Source: Circinella minor
Taxonomy: Eukaryota; Mucoromycota; Mucoromycetes; Mucorales; Lichtheimiaceae
Direction of reading: 5' to 3'
NCBI GenBank assembly: GCA_016758965.1
Contig: JAEPRB010000126.1
Location: forward strand, 1 to 64,000
DNA: 64,000 nt
Every line of letters starts with the position of its first letter. The stretch's first letter is position 1. The position numbers and the translations under genes were made by a program. Shown here in pieces: positions 24,072 through 37,645 of the stretch. A model generated the notes under the pieces. It had not been told where the DNA came from, made no database searches, and was given only the letters and a program-made list of their open reading frames with translations.

Positions 24072-26669
24072 CTGCATACCACCCGATATTCTTCATGTCG
24101 TAACATTCATAGTCCTCTTGATCTGAGTAAGTTCATTTCTATTAGATCAGATGGACTAGTTTTCTCATTTGGCAGGTCAATTTAATGATTATTCACCATT
24201 TTCATAAAATGAGTGCTCAAGTTCTGGTGTAGTTTTTTCATCCGTAAAAAGGTTACGTGGCCTCTAACCCAATTGTTGATGCTAATCATCTCGCGAAATG
24301 ATTTTCTAATCCAGAGTTCTGGACAGGCAGCAAAGAGCACAAATTTAAGGGTTATTTCGAATGTTTCACTGACGTTTTATTAGCAAGTTTCTTGGATACC
24401 ATAATGATAGCAGGCAACATATAATCAATAAATAATATTAAATTAATTAAAAACGTGATCAACACAAAAATGCTTAAAAAAAATGTTTTGCGTAACGTAA
24501 CACCAATTCAAGCTATAAAAATAACTTCTTGATTTTTTTTTATTTGTTACGGCAAATATAACATCCGTCCTATTGTATGGTGAAAGCATCAATAGTAAAG
24601 GTCATTTATAGGTACTAACAATCAGCCTGTGGAGTATAGTATACAATGCTGCTTCGAAATACAAAATATTTATTTGGATGAAAATATACATATCTCTTTA
24701 TTTTAGTGACGAATGTAAAAGTGTTTAACTTCAACATTCTCAAAGTCTTCAATTTTTCTTTAAAGCTGTATAACTGGATGAAACAAACATACAACATCAT
24801 TCTAATATGATACAATGGTAACCAAATCAACAGTTCAAACGTCGATTTACTGTATTTTCTTTTCCTGTTAAGTGAGGCTATTATTTCTTCTCAACCACAA
24901 GCAACAGCATGAATATTACAACAAGATGTAAAGAAAATAAAGGAGCAGAAAAATTGTTTCTTGTTAATACGAGCCTAAAATAATAAACTATAATAATACT
25001 AATATTTACATAATATTTCAATAGGCGTGTCACCTAACAAAAAATATGAGAAAGTATGGGAAATTGGATATTTTTACATCTAAAATAATTCTCGTGCAAG
25101 TCAAAAAATGGGTAAATGAGAATAGTTTATATAATTTAGTTTGAAGATAAATGAGCACTCTTTGTTAAAACGGAAAGACTAATATATCAAAACATTGAAT
25201 TTTGTATTAGTATACCTTTAGATATTGCTTGTGTTGCATAATATTCTAGCTAATTATTAAGTTGTTACTATTGGATCCAGCCTTCAAAATTAGTTTTCTA
25301 TCAAGATGCACATCAAGAAGAAAAAATCGCTTTTTTTTTTATATATTTATGATACTTTTTCAATTTCCCCATCATCGCGAGTTTGTGAATACACGTGTTC
25401 CATAAATAAGTTATTAAAAAAAGGAGTGACTAATATTATTGTTGTCTCCAGAATATTATACGATAATGTTTAACAAAAAAAAAAATATTGTTCATATGAT
25501 GATTAGCACCATCTATGATATGTAACCGACTTTCTTTTTTCTATAAGCATTAAAGAAAACATTGTCACTTTTGCATTACAAATTTCTGTACAAGAGACAC
25601 TGTAATCGCTTCACCTTTTTTTTATGAGAAAAGAAGACAATAGTCCCATCTTTAATAACTCATATGCTACTGATGTTGTATCCGTACTTCCCATCAAACT
25701 ATTTAGCCTACTTTTCCCAATATTTTTAATACTCGTGTACAGAAAAAGAAAAGAGAAGAATAAGAGGGGGGTCCTTTTATGACTCACCAGCATAATCAAA
25801 AAGAAAAAAAGTGCTATCTGATTTGAATATTCTCAATTGATGTATGCCGGATTGAAGAGTTAATAAGACAACCTCAACATTCCTCAATAATACTGGGACT
25901 GTTTTACACTTGTTTGCTGAAAAAATAATTATAAAAATGAGCTCTTTTAATATGTATTCTTATGTTGATCGACAATGAACTTTTTGGTAGACCATTGTTT
26001 ATAGTATTCTACGTATACTACTTGAATAAGCTGGTATACACCTGAAAAAAATGCGCAAATGGAGAGGTTGTCGTAACCTCTGTTGTTTCGTCATATGTGA
26101 AAGCTTATGTACACTATACATTATTCTTCTTACTGAGATTTTAAAATATAGACAATTAACAACACTACCAGTTATAACAAAAATAATGTTTATATGATTG
26201 CTGTGGTTGTTAATGGATGCCTTTCTAGCAAAGAAAAAAAAACCAGCCACATTTTATGTTGTTCAATCTGAAATGTTTTACTCCTTAAAGCATGCAGCCA
26301 AAGAAAACGGAATTATAAGGTATGAGAATTTTCTTTTTTTTTATTACAAATACTATACTTAGTATCATTGAGCATGTATTATACAGCAGATCTAAATATT
26401 GTAGTTCTATGATTTTGTGTCTCTACATATGGAAGTTGTCAATACTTTTTTTAATGTACGTATTCTAATTACCACCACCATTAACTACGAAATAATAAAC
26501 TTTTTTTTATTACAGAGGCAGAAACAGAGTTTGGATTATAGGAACAAATAAGCAAGATTGTTAATTTTTTTTTTCCTTTTTCTTATATCACAATAAACTG
26601 TATCGGTTTTTTCTTAAAAAAGATCAAACCACTTTTTTTTGACACTAATAAACTTTGCTAACATCACGA

Positions 26670-26691
26670 TTTTTTTTTTTTTTTTTTTTTT
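26670..26691. repeat. Poly-T run of about 22
   Basis: An uninterrupted T run in gene-free DNA. Confidence 0.85.
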
Positions 26692-27394
26692 GCTGCAGAA
26701 AATTATCACATGCATAAACCAACACAATAAACAATAAAAGAATAAAAGCATAATGCCAATGTAACACAATGATGAATGATGACGAAGAATTATATTGTTT
26801 TCTCCAGTGAAAAACGAAAGTAAATATTCTGCAATAAACAATAAAAATTATTATTACTACTGTGTGATTTTTTTGTGTACCATAAATTCTAATAAAAAAA
26901 AGGCAAGGAAATAATTGATGAGGGAAATAGCTTGTATACTAAAAATAAGAGGTATTACAAAAGGCAAATAAAGAAAAAATCGGGGCATGGTACTAAGAAG
27001 TGCAAGCACTTTTATTTATGAGAGAGTTGTGTATAATGTGGTGCGAATGAATGCATAGAAAATAAATAATTTTTTTTTTGGTTGTAATAATAGTAAGCAG
27101 GGAAACGAAAGAAGGCACAGGAGTGATATTTTTTTTTGAATGTAAATTAAAGTGCTGTTTATGTGGGTACTAAAAATATAACGAGCAGGTGATGGTGGTG
27201 TATGGAGTATTTTTGTTGTTATAATGTAATAATAAAAAAGGCTATTAAGTGCGTGAAATATGTAATTATTGTGTGTTTGTGTGTTTGTGTGTGCGGGTGT
27301 GCGAATGCAATATGGTTGTTGTATAGTTATGTGGTATATATACAAGCTTATAATGGCTATTGGTAATTAATAATGAAGAGAAGAGAAAAAGAGT

Positions 27395-28745
27395 TTATAT
27401 GAAGAATTGCCAAGAATCAGTTATTGTGGCAGTTGGGAATCCCATATTATATTGGATTTCTTGGGAAAACTGTTGTTGTTGATAATATTGTTGTGCTTGG
27501 TGCTTTTCCTCTTGTCCCTGCATAGATAAGGTAACCTGTTGCTCAATCATTTTTTGCTGCTCTATAGTACGTTGTTGTTGCTTTTGAAGAAAAGCAATTT
27601 GCTGCGAATAATATTGTTGTGATGGGACGACAAGAAAAGGAGCACTTGCTGGTGGTGGTAATGGGGTGGCGGGAGAGCAAGGAGAATGTGCAATAGATGA
27701 CGAAACAGATGGGGATTGACCAAGTCCATCCTCTGAAGAAGATGAATTTGCGTATTGAATGTTGTTGATATGGGTTGGAATAAATGAATTTATATCATTA
27801 GTAGCTGGGTAACAAGGCTGTTCCAAAAAGTTACTAGAGCCAAATGAAAGATGTTGTTCCATAGCAGCAAATTGTTGTTGTTGATTCCATGATGATGAAA
27901 GTGAAGAAACAGGACTGGATGAAGATGATGAGCCATGATATTCTATATTGCTCCTGTCGTTGTTGTCAAACCATTCTGTATGAAGCAATACTATTAAAAT
28001 AGAAACCCGAGGTTTTAGTTACATAATTATATAAAAATAAAATATAATAAATACAATTTATAGAATATTAATCAGTTAAAAATATATTAAACTCACATTG
28101 AGATGATTGTTGTGATACTTGTTTTTGTTGTTGTAGTTGTTCAGCACGAGGTTGACGCTTCTTGTATGGTCCACGCTTAATTCCTTTTCTTCGTTCCTTG
28201 CGAGGAGAGTCAACACAAGTTGCAGTAAGACCAAGTTTGATACAGCGTTGACAAGCTCTACCATCATCACACTTCTTGCATGCTTTTTGACAATTAACTA
28301 TGTATAATTATTTGCGGAGATTTTGTGTCAGAATAAGAGAAAAGGTCAAGTAAGGGAATTTCTTTGTGAAACAACATATTTACAACAAAGCTATTGTTTA
28401 TAAGAATAAGTTGATAAAAATAAATTTCATTAAATATTTACCACAAGCATTTTTAACTTGTTTTCTCTTGGGCTTCTTTTTGTTATTTTCATTGCTACTG
28501 CAAGGAGCGGCCTCGGGAGTCATGGTAGTAGGCATAGTAAGTTGTTCGTCGAGGAAACTGAGTGATTGTGGTGCGTAATAATGGGAAGGGTTGTGATGAG
28601 TATTGGCATTAGTAGTGTGCACAGATGAAGTGGCTGATAAAGACATCTGGTCAGTAAACGATTCAGATTGCTGTTGTTGATGGTGAAACATTGGAGCACC
28701 GAACGTCACGTTGTCGTAAGTAGTATTGATATTATTAAACTCCAT
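27395..28745 (-). CDS. Zn2Cys6 (zinc cluster) transcription factor
   Basis: Three exons on the minus strand, 28745-28442, 28297-28097 and 27990-27395, encode 366 aa. The binuclear cluster is split by intron 1 immediately after its first Cys: C101-x2-C104-x6-C111-x5-C117-x2-C120-x8-C129, with an extra Cys at 108. It is preceded by a basic KKKPKRKQVKNAC stretch and followed by the basic linker RKERRKGIKRGPYKKR. This KNAC-xNCQKACKKCD type is common in basidiomycetes and Mucoromycota. The rest is Gln, Ser and Asn-rich low complexity, a plausible activation region, and no fungal-specific middle homology domain is visible. An in-frame ATG at 28817 would add 24 mostly hydrophobic residues; I judge it 5' UTR. 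It should bind CGG-type DNA sites, but the targets are unknown. Confidence 0.88.
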
Positions 28746-29195
28746 GATCGAATGAAATAATTTGTTTGTGTGAAGATAGAGTATGAATGTAAATGATATA
28801 GGAAATGTTGTGTACAATAGAAAAAGAAGTTGAAAGTAAAAATGAAGTAAAAGAAAGTAGTGATTTTCTTCAGGTTTGACCGCTTGGGAATCATTTCTTT
28901 TATATCAATTGTCAATTTTCGCACACAGACGTAATTCGCGTATCACGTTCTGCAGTTTCCCTACTTGGGATATACACACACATAAGGCTGTATCGTTACC
29001 ACGCAATTATGGTATTAAAGGCTAAACGTTACACTACACAAGCTGTAACTTGTTTTCCACCGGCAGTCTGATCCGACAAAGTAAAAAGTAAAATAAAATC
29101 TAACATTTTACACAATTTTTGAGCCCCTTTTCCTCCAAAAATATATATCCTTTTCACCCCCTCTCAAAAAATTATTGCACATATATATCATTCAT

Positions 29196-29453
29196 ATGCC
29201 TCCTCCTAGCTTTGAGCATTTTTTGACTATCTGCCGAATTGTTCAAGATTACGTGATGCCAGTTGAATTAAATTCCGAAAATGTTTTATTTTTTGCTCCT
29301 GAGAAAATCGTTAAAAACGCAAGGCAAACTATATTAAGCGGATCTTCATTTTTTTCCCTTGAGCTGCCAACAGATTGGTTGCCAAAATCAGTTGTCACAT
29401 CGAAAATAAGATATCGACACCATGGTCGTGCAGAGTCATGCATATATTTATGA
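29196..29453 (+). CDS. Possible small ORF of unknown function
   Basis: An open frame of 85 codons starts MPPPSFEHFLTICRIVQDYV and has a balanced amino-acid composition, unlike the Lys/Asn/Phe-rich shadow frames around it. It lies about 450 bp from, and divergent to, the zinc-cluster gene. I recognise no family and see no clear intron that would extend it past the TGA. It could be a small gene, a pseudogene fragment or chance. Confidence 0.2.
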   Translation: MPPPSFEHFLTICRIVQDYVMPVELNSENVLFFAPEKIVKNARQTILSGSSFFSLELPTDWLPKSVVTSKIRYRHHGRAESCIYL

Positions 29454-29632
29454 ACTTACCGGGTATCACTTCGGAGCAGAATAATAATGATCAATGGATG
29501 TTTTGGTTAAGTGTTACAAACATAATAAATAAATTGACTTTCCTCACTAAACAAAATCATAAATTCTTGTTACTTTTTTTGTGGGAAATTTTCACTCAGT
29601 TCTTAAAAAATAAAATAGCTTTCAAAAATAAG

Positions 29633-29656
29633 CATCATCATCATCATCATCATCAT
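29633..29656. repeat. (CAT)n trinucleotide repeat
   Basis: Eight CAT units in noncoding DNA; they would read as poly-His in one frame. Confidence 0.85.
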
Positions 29657-30092
29657 GAGCGACCCACACGAAATAATAATAATAACATGTTTAGAATAAA
29701 TTTGGTATTATTATTTAATGACCTTTTCTCTCAGCTCTTGCAGTATAGAGAAGAAATGTAAAACAATGAACTTGATCCAATTTGGAATAAGGTAGTGTTG
29801 ATCTCGGCATTTAAATAATTGATTTCCTTTAGTTCTTTCTTTACCTTTTTCTTCGCACCCTATAACTATTTTCATTTTCCCTCCTCTCACTCCTTTATCG
29901 TGAGATTTAACCATATTTACAGGCCATCACTGACCTGTAATAATGTTCACCATCCTTTCCACCCTCTTTTTTTTTAATACACTCCCAAAATATTCCTTAT
30001 ATGGGAACACACGCTGTCCCTTATTACCCTTCCAGGCCGAAGATTTCTATGCAATTGTTGTTACACAGAGACTCTTCCATTCGCCACGTTTC

Positions 30093-30096
<4 letters not shown>

Positions 30097-30124
<28 letters not shown>
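30097..30124. repeat. Poly-T run of about 28
   Basis: The longest homopolymer in the window, in gene-free DNA. Confidence 0.85.
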
Positions 30125-30128
<4 letters not shown>

Positions 30129-32519
30129 CATAATTGGCGATTGGCAGCGTAAAAGTTATGTTTTTACTCCAAATGTGTGTTTTGTTACACATCAGCCCAC
30201 CCCACCCCCCAAAAAACTCTTCTATTTCCTTTCGTTCATATATATATTATAAGTGTAGACTGTAAGTTATTTTATTGATTATGGCTTTACTCAACCCGCC
30301 TCTTTATTTAGCCGTCATTGCTAAGAAAAAAAAAGTTAATATAACCGAATCCTTTATCTCTTTTTTTTTGGTTACTACTTGGAACCATTTTTTATGTCTT
30401 TTCGTACAAATAATTATATTAATAGTAATACTGCACATATAATTACTTTCCCTCAGCCCGTGCACTTCTCCTTCTTTCTATCTTCTTGTTCCGCCCTTGC
30501 TTCCGATAAGTGTACAGAAAGTCAGCTTTAAACTAAAGCATCAACAAACGGCATAAAAAAAACAAAAACAAAATACATTGGAGTCTAGACACTGTAAAAA
30601 AGTCGCTCTTTCTTTTCACATAAAAAACTCTGGAGCGAGCTGATAGTCAATAATTCAAGAATAATATAAACCTTAAGGTCCTATAATATAAGCTGAATTG
30701 AAAATCTTGATAGTCTCAACATGTATATAAAAAGGGAATGAGAGTAAAAGAAAAATTGAGTTTTACGGTCAAAATACTTCTTGTTCTTCTTTATCAATAT
30801 TCAATACGTAATATACACAGTAAGCTTTTTAGATACGCCTAAATGATTGAAAAATAAAGGAGTAAGTGGCTGATCAATATTAACTTTCTTTTTGATCAAT
30901 TATGTCATAGCGGGTAATAATGGAAAATAGCCCTTCTTTTCATTTCAGGATCATCAAATGAATATTAGCACGTCGTATTTTTATTGAAGTTAGTGATAAA
31001 ATTTTATTCATAAAACCAATTACCTCTATTTACATACTACGGATCATAAGCATGGTCGTTTTACGAAACGCATATGTTAGGTGGTTATAAAATAGCAAGT
31101 TTTTCATCACCGACACAAATAGTGATAAATAAAACCATATATTAAAAATCATTTTTCAAATAATAAAAAAAAAAGCACTATAACTTTTTATTTACAAGGT
31201 ATGTAAGCTTCTCCTTGTTTTTGTCTTATCACGGTTGACAAGTACTAATTATTATCTGAAAGACGAGTATGAATGAAGGAGGAAGAAGATGGGAGAGACT
31301 CAGTAGCGGATATATGTGAACTCACTTTCTGGAATGTACAGAAATGGAAGTCATTTATTATTATTATTATTTTAGATTGGGGGGATTAATTTGTAAATGT
31401 GAATTTGAGAGTAGTAGATGTTCACGCGCTATAAGAAACACGTAAACGATTTACATTTAGGTGCCCATATAAATTGGGGGTGAGGGAGGGAAAAAAGAGT
31501 AAAAAGAAGCAAGGAAGAGAGTTTAAGAAACAATATACAAGCCAGCCAAGGAGAGCAATAATGTTGTTGTCATCTTTTTTTTTGTCAGGGCACTAGCCAA
31601 AATTTAAGACCTTGCCCGGATATTGATTATATCATACTTCTATTCAAAAATGCTGATGAAAGAGAACAACTTCAAACCGCTCCTCATTCCCCCCCCCCTC
31701 TATAGGATCCCTTATGGTATACTGAATTTGCATTAATAACAACAATATTGTGGCAACAACACGGTATAGCATTAATCATAGTAATACATAAACGAAAGAA
31801 ATATAACGCTTTTTAGATTACTCGTTTATTTGATAACTGTATAAAATACTCTATGCGTTTCACTAACGCGAGATGCAATAATATAGAGGAATATCCTATG
31901 AGCATGAATTATGAAAGTCAAAATGAAAATGAAATTAACGGAAAGTCATTTGAGCATATTGGTTGTTGACAAAAAAAGTAATACGAACCGAAGTAAAACA
32001 AAATCATGGAAGAGAGATTAGGAACGCAAATCGATTCACTTTGACACTTTATTGAGGTTTTGAAAGGTCGTACAAGTTCTAGAACCTAAAAAAAAATAAA
32101 TGAATAGGTTGGTATGCTCTTTCCCCAGACAAATAAGTAATAATAAAAAGCAACAACATGCATCAAGCATAAATTTAGATATGTGCAATGACATCATTGA
32201 AATTATATAAAACTATTTTTAACAGAATGTAAATCGATCTGTACGCCATTGGCTTTCATTTTGTGTATCCACCCCTTATGTACGGGCGGATAGCCAAAAA
32301 AAAAAATGGCAAGGCCTTAGCTCCTTAATATCATTCCCTTTTGTGGTATGCTATCCCTTTGCATCATACATATTAATATAGGTAATTTTTGTATCATAAC
32401 TGGGTATAGATTAAGTATCTCAAAGTGCATAACATATGTTGTACTTTTTCCGTCTTACGTACCACACGTGTATCTTAAAAACCTTCTGTTTTTACCTGTG
32501 CTGTAGTGAAACCAACAAC

Positions 32520-32539
32520 TTTTTTTTTTTTTTTTTTTT
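32520..32539. repeat. Poly-T run of about 20
   Basis: An uninterrupted T run in gene-free DNA. Confidence 0.8.
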
Positions 32540-34193
32540 ACTTTTGCACCAATAAAAAATTAGATACGTAATAACAATACACAATTAAATATTAATATAT
32601 TAACATGATAACATAATAACAATATACGTCGAAGACTTTTTTTATTTTTTTGTCAGATAATGTGACCTCTAAAAAAACTACTATATAATTAATTTCAATA
32701 ATAACAATAATACAGTATGTAATACTTTATATAGGTTAACCATTTGTATGTTATACTTTTATGATCAGCATTTTCTAAAACAGTGTCTATGATGGAGGTT
32801 TCTATATTTGAATAAAAAGAAAAGAACCCAATTTATCGGTTCAAAAGTAACAACAGTAAGGGGAGATGCATGTGCCACATGTATACACTTTATCTTATCA
32901 GAACCATTTCATTTTTGTGTAATGATGTATGTAGTCGTCATCGATTACAACTTTTTATTACACGTTAGATGACAGCTTTTATAACTCGTGTGAGTAATAT
33001 TCTCATTTGTTGTTTGTTATTCCTTTATAAAACTTAAAAATAAAAAAAGAGTCCGAGCGTTTTCCTCTCCCAATAAGATATGCTTGTTGCATCAAATCAT
33101 ATACTACTCGTCATTGATCCAGTGTATCCCTTGAAGTTTAAATGATAGGTACGTAATAGTTTTCTCTGCACGTTACTTTCTATCAATTTTATTAGCGGGA
33201 ACCACATGTTGTAAACTCCAGCAGAAGGTGTGAACGAAGAAGGAGTAAGAGTGAGTAAAAAATATCGGATGATTGACTACTTTATGGTAAAAATAATAGT
33301 TTTATACATATTTGAATTTAAATAAAGGACAAGGCTAAAAGTTTTGGAAATGAATGTAACAGTTTTATTTTTTACTGTACTACTTGAATCTTCCAACCAA
33401 CTTATTTTTTTATTGTTTCATATGCATCATAATAACCTTTATATTACAAAATTCAAAAATTTCATATTGTATTGTATTACGTACGTATGGTACAAAGTAA
33501 TTAATTTGAACTTACGAATACCATGCAAGGTATTAACAAATGTGCATGGCAACATGAAATTGTTTAAATTATTAAAAAAAGCTACTATTACTATCTTTTT
33601 CGTTCACTGTTACCAGGTGCCCAAGATGACATAACAAGGTATTATATCTTTAGTTCAGAATACGGATAATGATGATTGAGATCCATCTACATTAGAAAGA
33701 TAAAGGGCGACAGAATGGATGCTGCTTGTTGAATTCTGAACTTTTTTCCGAAGACCACTTGGTTTTCATTTTATTTTATTTTTGCTGGGAGATAAACTGA
33801 CTAAGAAAATTTGCTGAAATATTTTGTATGAACTTTGGCGGAAGCCATATCATTCCAAAAAAGTATTAAAATTTCAAAGGAGGTGTTTAATATACAGATC
33901 ACGCGAAAACAAAATTAACTTTTTCTTTACATGAATATATTTTAATAGGGGAGAAGGAGGGGGAGAAGAATAAAAAAATTTCAAGTGAATTAAGTAGCAT
34001 AAAATAATATAAATTGTATGTATACAAATTACAAAGTTATTATAAATTAACAACAGTAGTAGATACTTTCGTCATGGTTGTGAAACAGGAAACTGTGATG
34101 CCTTTTTTTACATGTATATCCCAATAGAACTTTTAAAACTAATAAACTAGAAAAAAGTCAATGACTTCCAATATACTCATGTTCAGGCAGTTT

Positions 34194-34233
34194 ATCTTAT
34201 TAAAAGTTGAAATTTCAACTTTTAGTAAGATAC
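34194..34233. repeat. Near-perfect 40-bp palindrome
   Basis: The arm TTAAAAGTTGAAA meets TTTCAACTTTTA at the centre with no loop, and the symmetry continues outward through ATCTTA on the left and TAAGAT on the right with one mismatched pair. In all, about 19 of 20 positions match the reverse complement counted from the 38-40-bp limits. No gene is adjacent. It could extrude as a cruciform or be read as a long RNA hairpin. Confidence 0.85.
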
Positions 34234-36599
34234 ATTGCGTGGACACAAGCATATTGCAGTAGCTTCTCTCTTCTCTAATTCTCAATAATCTAAATAACTA
34301 AAATTTATCAATAGGATTTTCATAGTTTTACTTGTTGGTTTTTAGGAATAAAAAAGAAAAATTGTTTATCTCATTATTGACGTTAGAGAAATAAAAGAGA
34401 AATTTCCTTAGTTAAAAAGACACCCGTGAAAGAAAGACCGTCTCTTAGTACATATTATTGTATAAAAAGTTAACATTTTAATTATTGTAAAGTCGTACGT
34501 ATTTATCTATTGTTTACAAAAAAAAAAAAAGACTTGTAACGGAGAAATAATAATGCTTTTTACTTCTTGAATAAAACAGCAATTTCACTGTCAGTTATAA
34601 CCAGAATTGATCTAGAGACGACACTCAGTCAAGGATATACATTGTTTAATCACACCCCTCAGCTTCTCTCTTTCTCTATATATACGTAGCACTGTGATCA
34701 TTGCATACTGTGGTGCAATCCGAAATACAATTTGAGAGTATACAAAATGTATGTTGTTACTTTCTTTGCTCCGCTATAAGAATTTTATTTTGAGTTCCGG
34801 CTAAGTTGTTTTTAATTTAGTCTAAATAGCCTTTGACTAAAGGCTACATGTGCACGACCACAAAAAGGAGGCGGTGTTACTGTATTTCATCTTTTTAAAC
34901 AATATTCAACACTACAGTTACATACTGTAGATCTTACGACCACTAAGTACTATCAATGAAATAACGGACTCGTTTTACTTCCATCTCTTTATCATTGCTC
35001 AAAAACGTATTCTAAAACTTCGTCACCATATCATATACCCAATACTTTTTCTTGAACGTTGACCTGCACCATTGACCACATTATATATTTTTACCTTTTA
35101 TTTCAATGAAAAATATGTTACGACCAAAGCCTCTTTGAACAAACATTAGTAGTCAAGTAGCTTTTAATTCCATTGACTGCTATTATTGCCAATACATCAT
35201 CTTCTTAGATACATTTACACACATGAACTGTAATTTGTAGAGCTTTTGATGGAAAACGCATATTTTTATGATAGCAATACCCAATATTGTTATTCATCCG
35301 AGCAATGAAGCCGTCATCGACATAAAATTCGTGACTTTTTTGAACATGACAATATAGGTGAGGTTATATCTTTGTCATAATTTGTTAGTTTTATTAACAG
35401 CTCATTAGCAGCTACCTCTACATATACATATCTGAATACACATTTTGTTTATATTGAACTAAAAGGGCTATTGTTCAGCAAATAAAAAAGCTTATTCACA
35501 TTTGAAGCATATAAAAAAATTAAAAACGAGTTTTATAGAACTGATTATCATCTTTTTTTTTCTTACATATTTCTGTTTGTTATCTATTTTTACAATTGAA
35601 CATAGAGTAAATAATTTTCTACATTTTACAGGGATCTAGTTCTGTAACTTCTTGCCTTATTCTTTTTTGACAAAAAGAAAGAAGTATAATTTTTCGAACT
35701 CGTTTTTAAAAAACATGAACAATATCAATAAACATAATCACTTGACGTTGCCGCTACACTACTCATCAGGATTAATCATCACATGCATAAAAACGTCATC
35801 GGAGTGATAATAACACTACTTTATGTACAGTATACGAGATGGCTGTCATTGTCAGTCTTATACAGATGGAAGAAGAGATTCGAGCTGGAAATAATGTCTA
35901 AGAACTTGAGTAAGTGAAGTATGAAATGAAGGTATTCTAATAATATAGTTAACTCAAAATACCATCGTGATTTTCCATCAAATCATGCAAAAGATTAATG
36001 TAACAAGTCTCTTTTTAAAAAATATTCATCATCCGGGACGATCAGTTAAAGATATTTTATCTGTATAGGTGGTGTTAGGGGGTAGATGCCGTAACAATAG
36101 AAGCCCGACAGAAAAAAGAGGGCAGTAGCAAGAAACTGATTTAGAAAAAGTAAAGTAAGCATTGAAAGATATCACATGGAAAGTCAACAAAAAAAGAAAT
36201 TCCTAGACACAGTGATATAGAATATCTAACACTTTTATTAGCCATTCATCATAAATAAGATCCTATCCATGATGTATGATACGTACTAAATTTCTTTCGT
36301 CGAGCTTATTTATTATCAGACACGAAAACGCGTAAGAATCGCGAGTCTTTGTTCCTCCCCTGTTGATCTTAACAAAACGTCTAACAATTCTAGCGTACAA
36401 ATCTAAAAGAGAAATTGTTTCCGCACAAATACCGTTAATCGAGGTAAGGATGCGTCATTCAACATTAATATAGTTACGAGTATCGTCTGAATTCATTTCT
36501 TACAATGAATGATCAATTAATTCTCCAACCTGCAATTGCAAATATAATAACTGATCATTTATTGATTCAGCACCAAAAATTACAGTAGTTTACCTTATC

Positions 36600-36616
36600 T
36601 CCTGTATGATACAGGA
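36600..36616. repeat. 17-bp perfect palindrome
   Basis: TCCTGTAT and ATACAGGA flank a single G. It lies in gene-free DNA, and its role is unknown. Confidence 0.6.
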
Positions 36617-37645
36617 TAGAAAGAAGTTTATTTACGAGTATCGATCTTTTTTATTCACTAAAAATTGATTATGCATCTCATTGTGACAAATACAAACTCC
36701 GCGAAGAAAATACAAGCAATTGGTATTTTTTTTTTATAAATTCAAATTAGCTTTCATTTTCACAAAGAATAAAAGTCGTCAACTAGACTTTTTTCCAAAC
36801 CAATGTGACTAGTAAAAAAAAACGCTTATAATGAAGCGAACAAAGCACATTTCAATACGTGCGCAATACAAAATTTATGATTATAAACTGCTATAAATGA
36901 AGAATACTAAACAAAATCAATTTTAATTGTTTACATAAATATTAACGGGATATGTGCCTCATCACGGTTCTTCTATCTCTTATTTTACAATAAATTCTGG
37001 TTTTTTCATGATACGTATTCTACAAATGGTTGCTCTCCATTCTTCCACATCTCAAGCAAATCAATAATTCTTAGCGTAAGAGAGTGATTATTTAATCTGG
37101 AAAAAAAATGTTGCTGATTATTACCGTGCTCGAATATTAATCAGCATTATTTCTTTTACTTACTTTATAAGCAGTTTTTATTATGCCCTCATTGAAGGAT
37201 GATTCGCTATTGTTGTATAATGAAGACAGCCATTACATGTAAAATATTCAGAGTGAAAGAGAAAATTCAAAGTGTAATATAAATATTTAAAAAGCGTGTT
37301 ACACAGATGGTGAATGTTTACAACCCCGGTACTGCATGCATTTTTTTTTGTTACCCTGGGTTGTCCAAATAAAGCCATCAAGCCAGGAAATTTATCAACA
37401 TGCACCAATCCCAAACTTAGCAGAGTCTTTCTTTAACAAGAAGATTACTTTCATGTGGCACACACAAATAAAGTTGTAAAATTAATCAGTATTGTCAAGT
37501 GTTGCACAAAAAAAAGGCTTAGGTTACTTTGTAAGGAAAGGATAATGTAATACAATGAAAAGCCAGCAAAAAATTCATGATTTCCCTGAACTCTTTTTAG
37601 ATGCCTTTCTTTTCTTTCCTTAATAGCATTTTTTTCTGTTCTTCA

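Larger units (their letters stand above)
22046..27394. other. 5.3-kb region with no recognised gene
   Basis: AT-rich DNA between the MIF gene and the 3' end of the zinc-cluster gene. Open frames of 60-85 codons occur (for example minus 25999-26250, 26614-26841) but have compositions typical of translated AT-rich spacer and no recognisable motif. Short inverted repeats at 24025-24071 and 26063-26081 and a 22-T run at 26670-26691 are the only structures I noted. Confidence 0.55.
28746..37645. other. 8.9-kb region with no confident gene
   Basis: The longest gene-free tract in the window. It is AT-rich, with homopolymers (28 T at 30097-30124, 20 T at 32520-32539), a CAT repeat at 29633-29656, an ATT repeat near 31357, a 40-bp palindrome at 34194-34233 and a small palindrome at 36600-36616. 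A TATA-like TATATAAAAAGGG occurs near 30723 but no credible coding start follows. A possible small reading frame at 29196-29453 is listed separately. No transposon protein is recognisable. Confidence 0.5.

Noticed and set aside
28746..28817. In-frame upstream ATG for the zinc-cluster factor
   Set aside because: The added 24 residues are hydrophobic translations of AT-rich sequence and would be unusual for a nuclear protein.
30719..30735. TATATAAAAAGGG TATA-like sequence
   Set aside because: No credible start codon and reading frame follow; kept only as a remark in the region entry.
34911..34930. CTACAGT-TACAT-ACTGTAG small palindrome
   Set aside because: Seven-bp arms are expected by chance in this amount of AT-rich DNA; no supporting structure.
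37601..37645. In-frame upstream ATG for Kelch paralogue A
   Set aside because: Paralogue C starts at the position equivalent to 37646, and the longer form would weaken the signal peptide.
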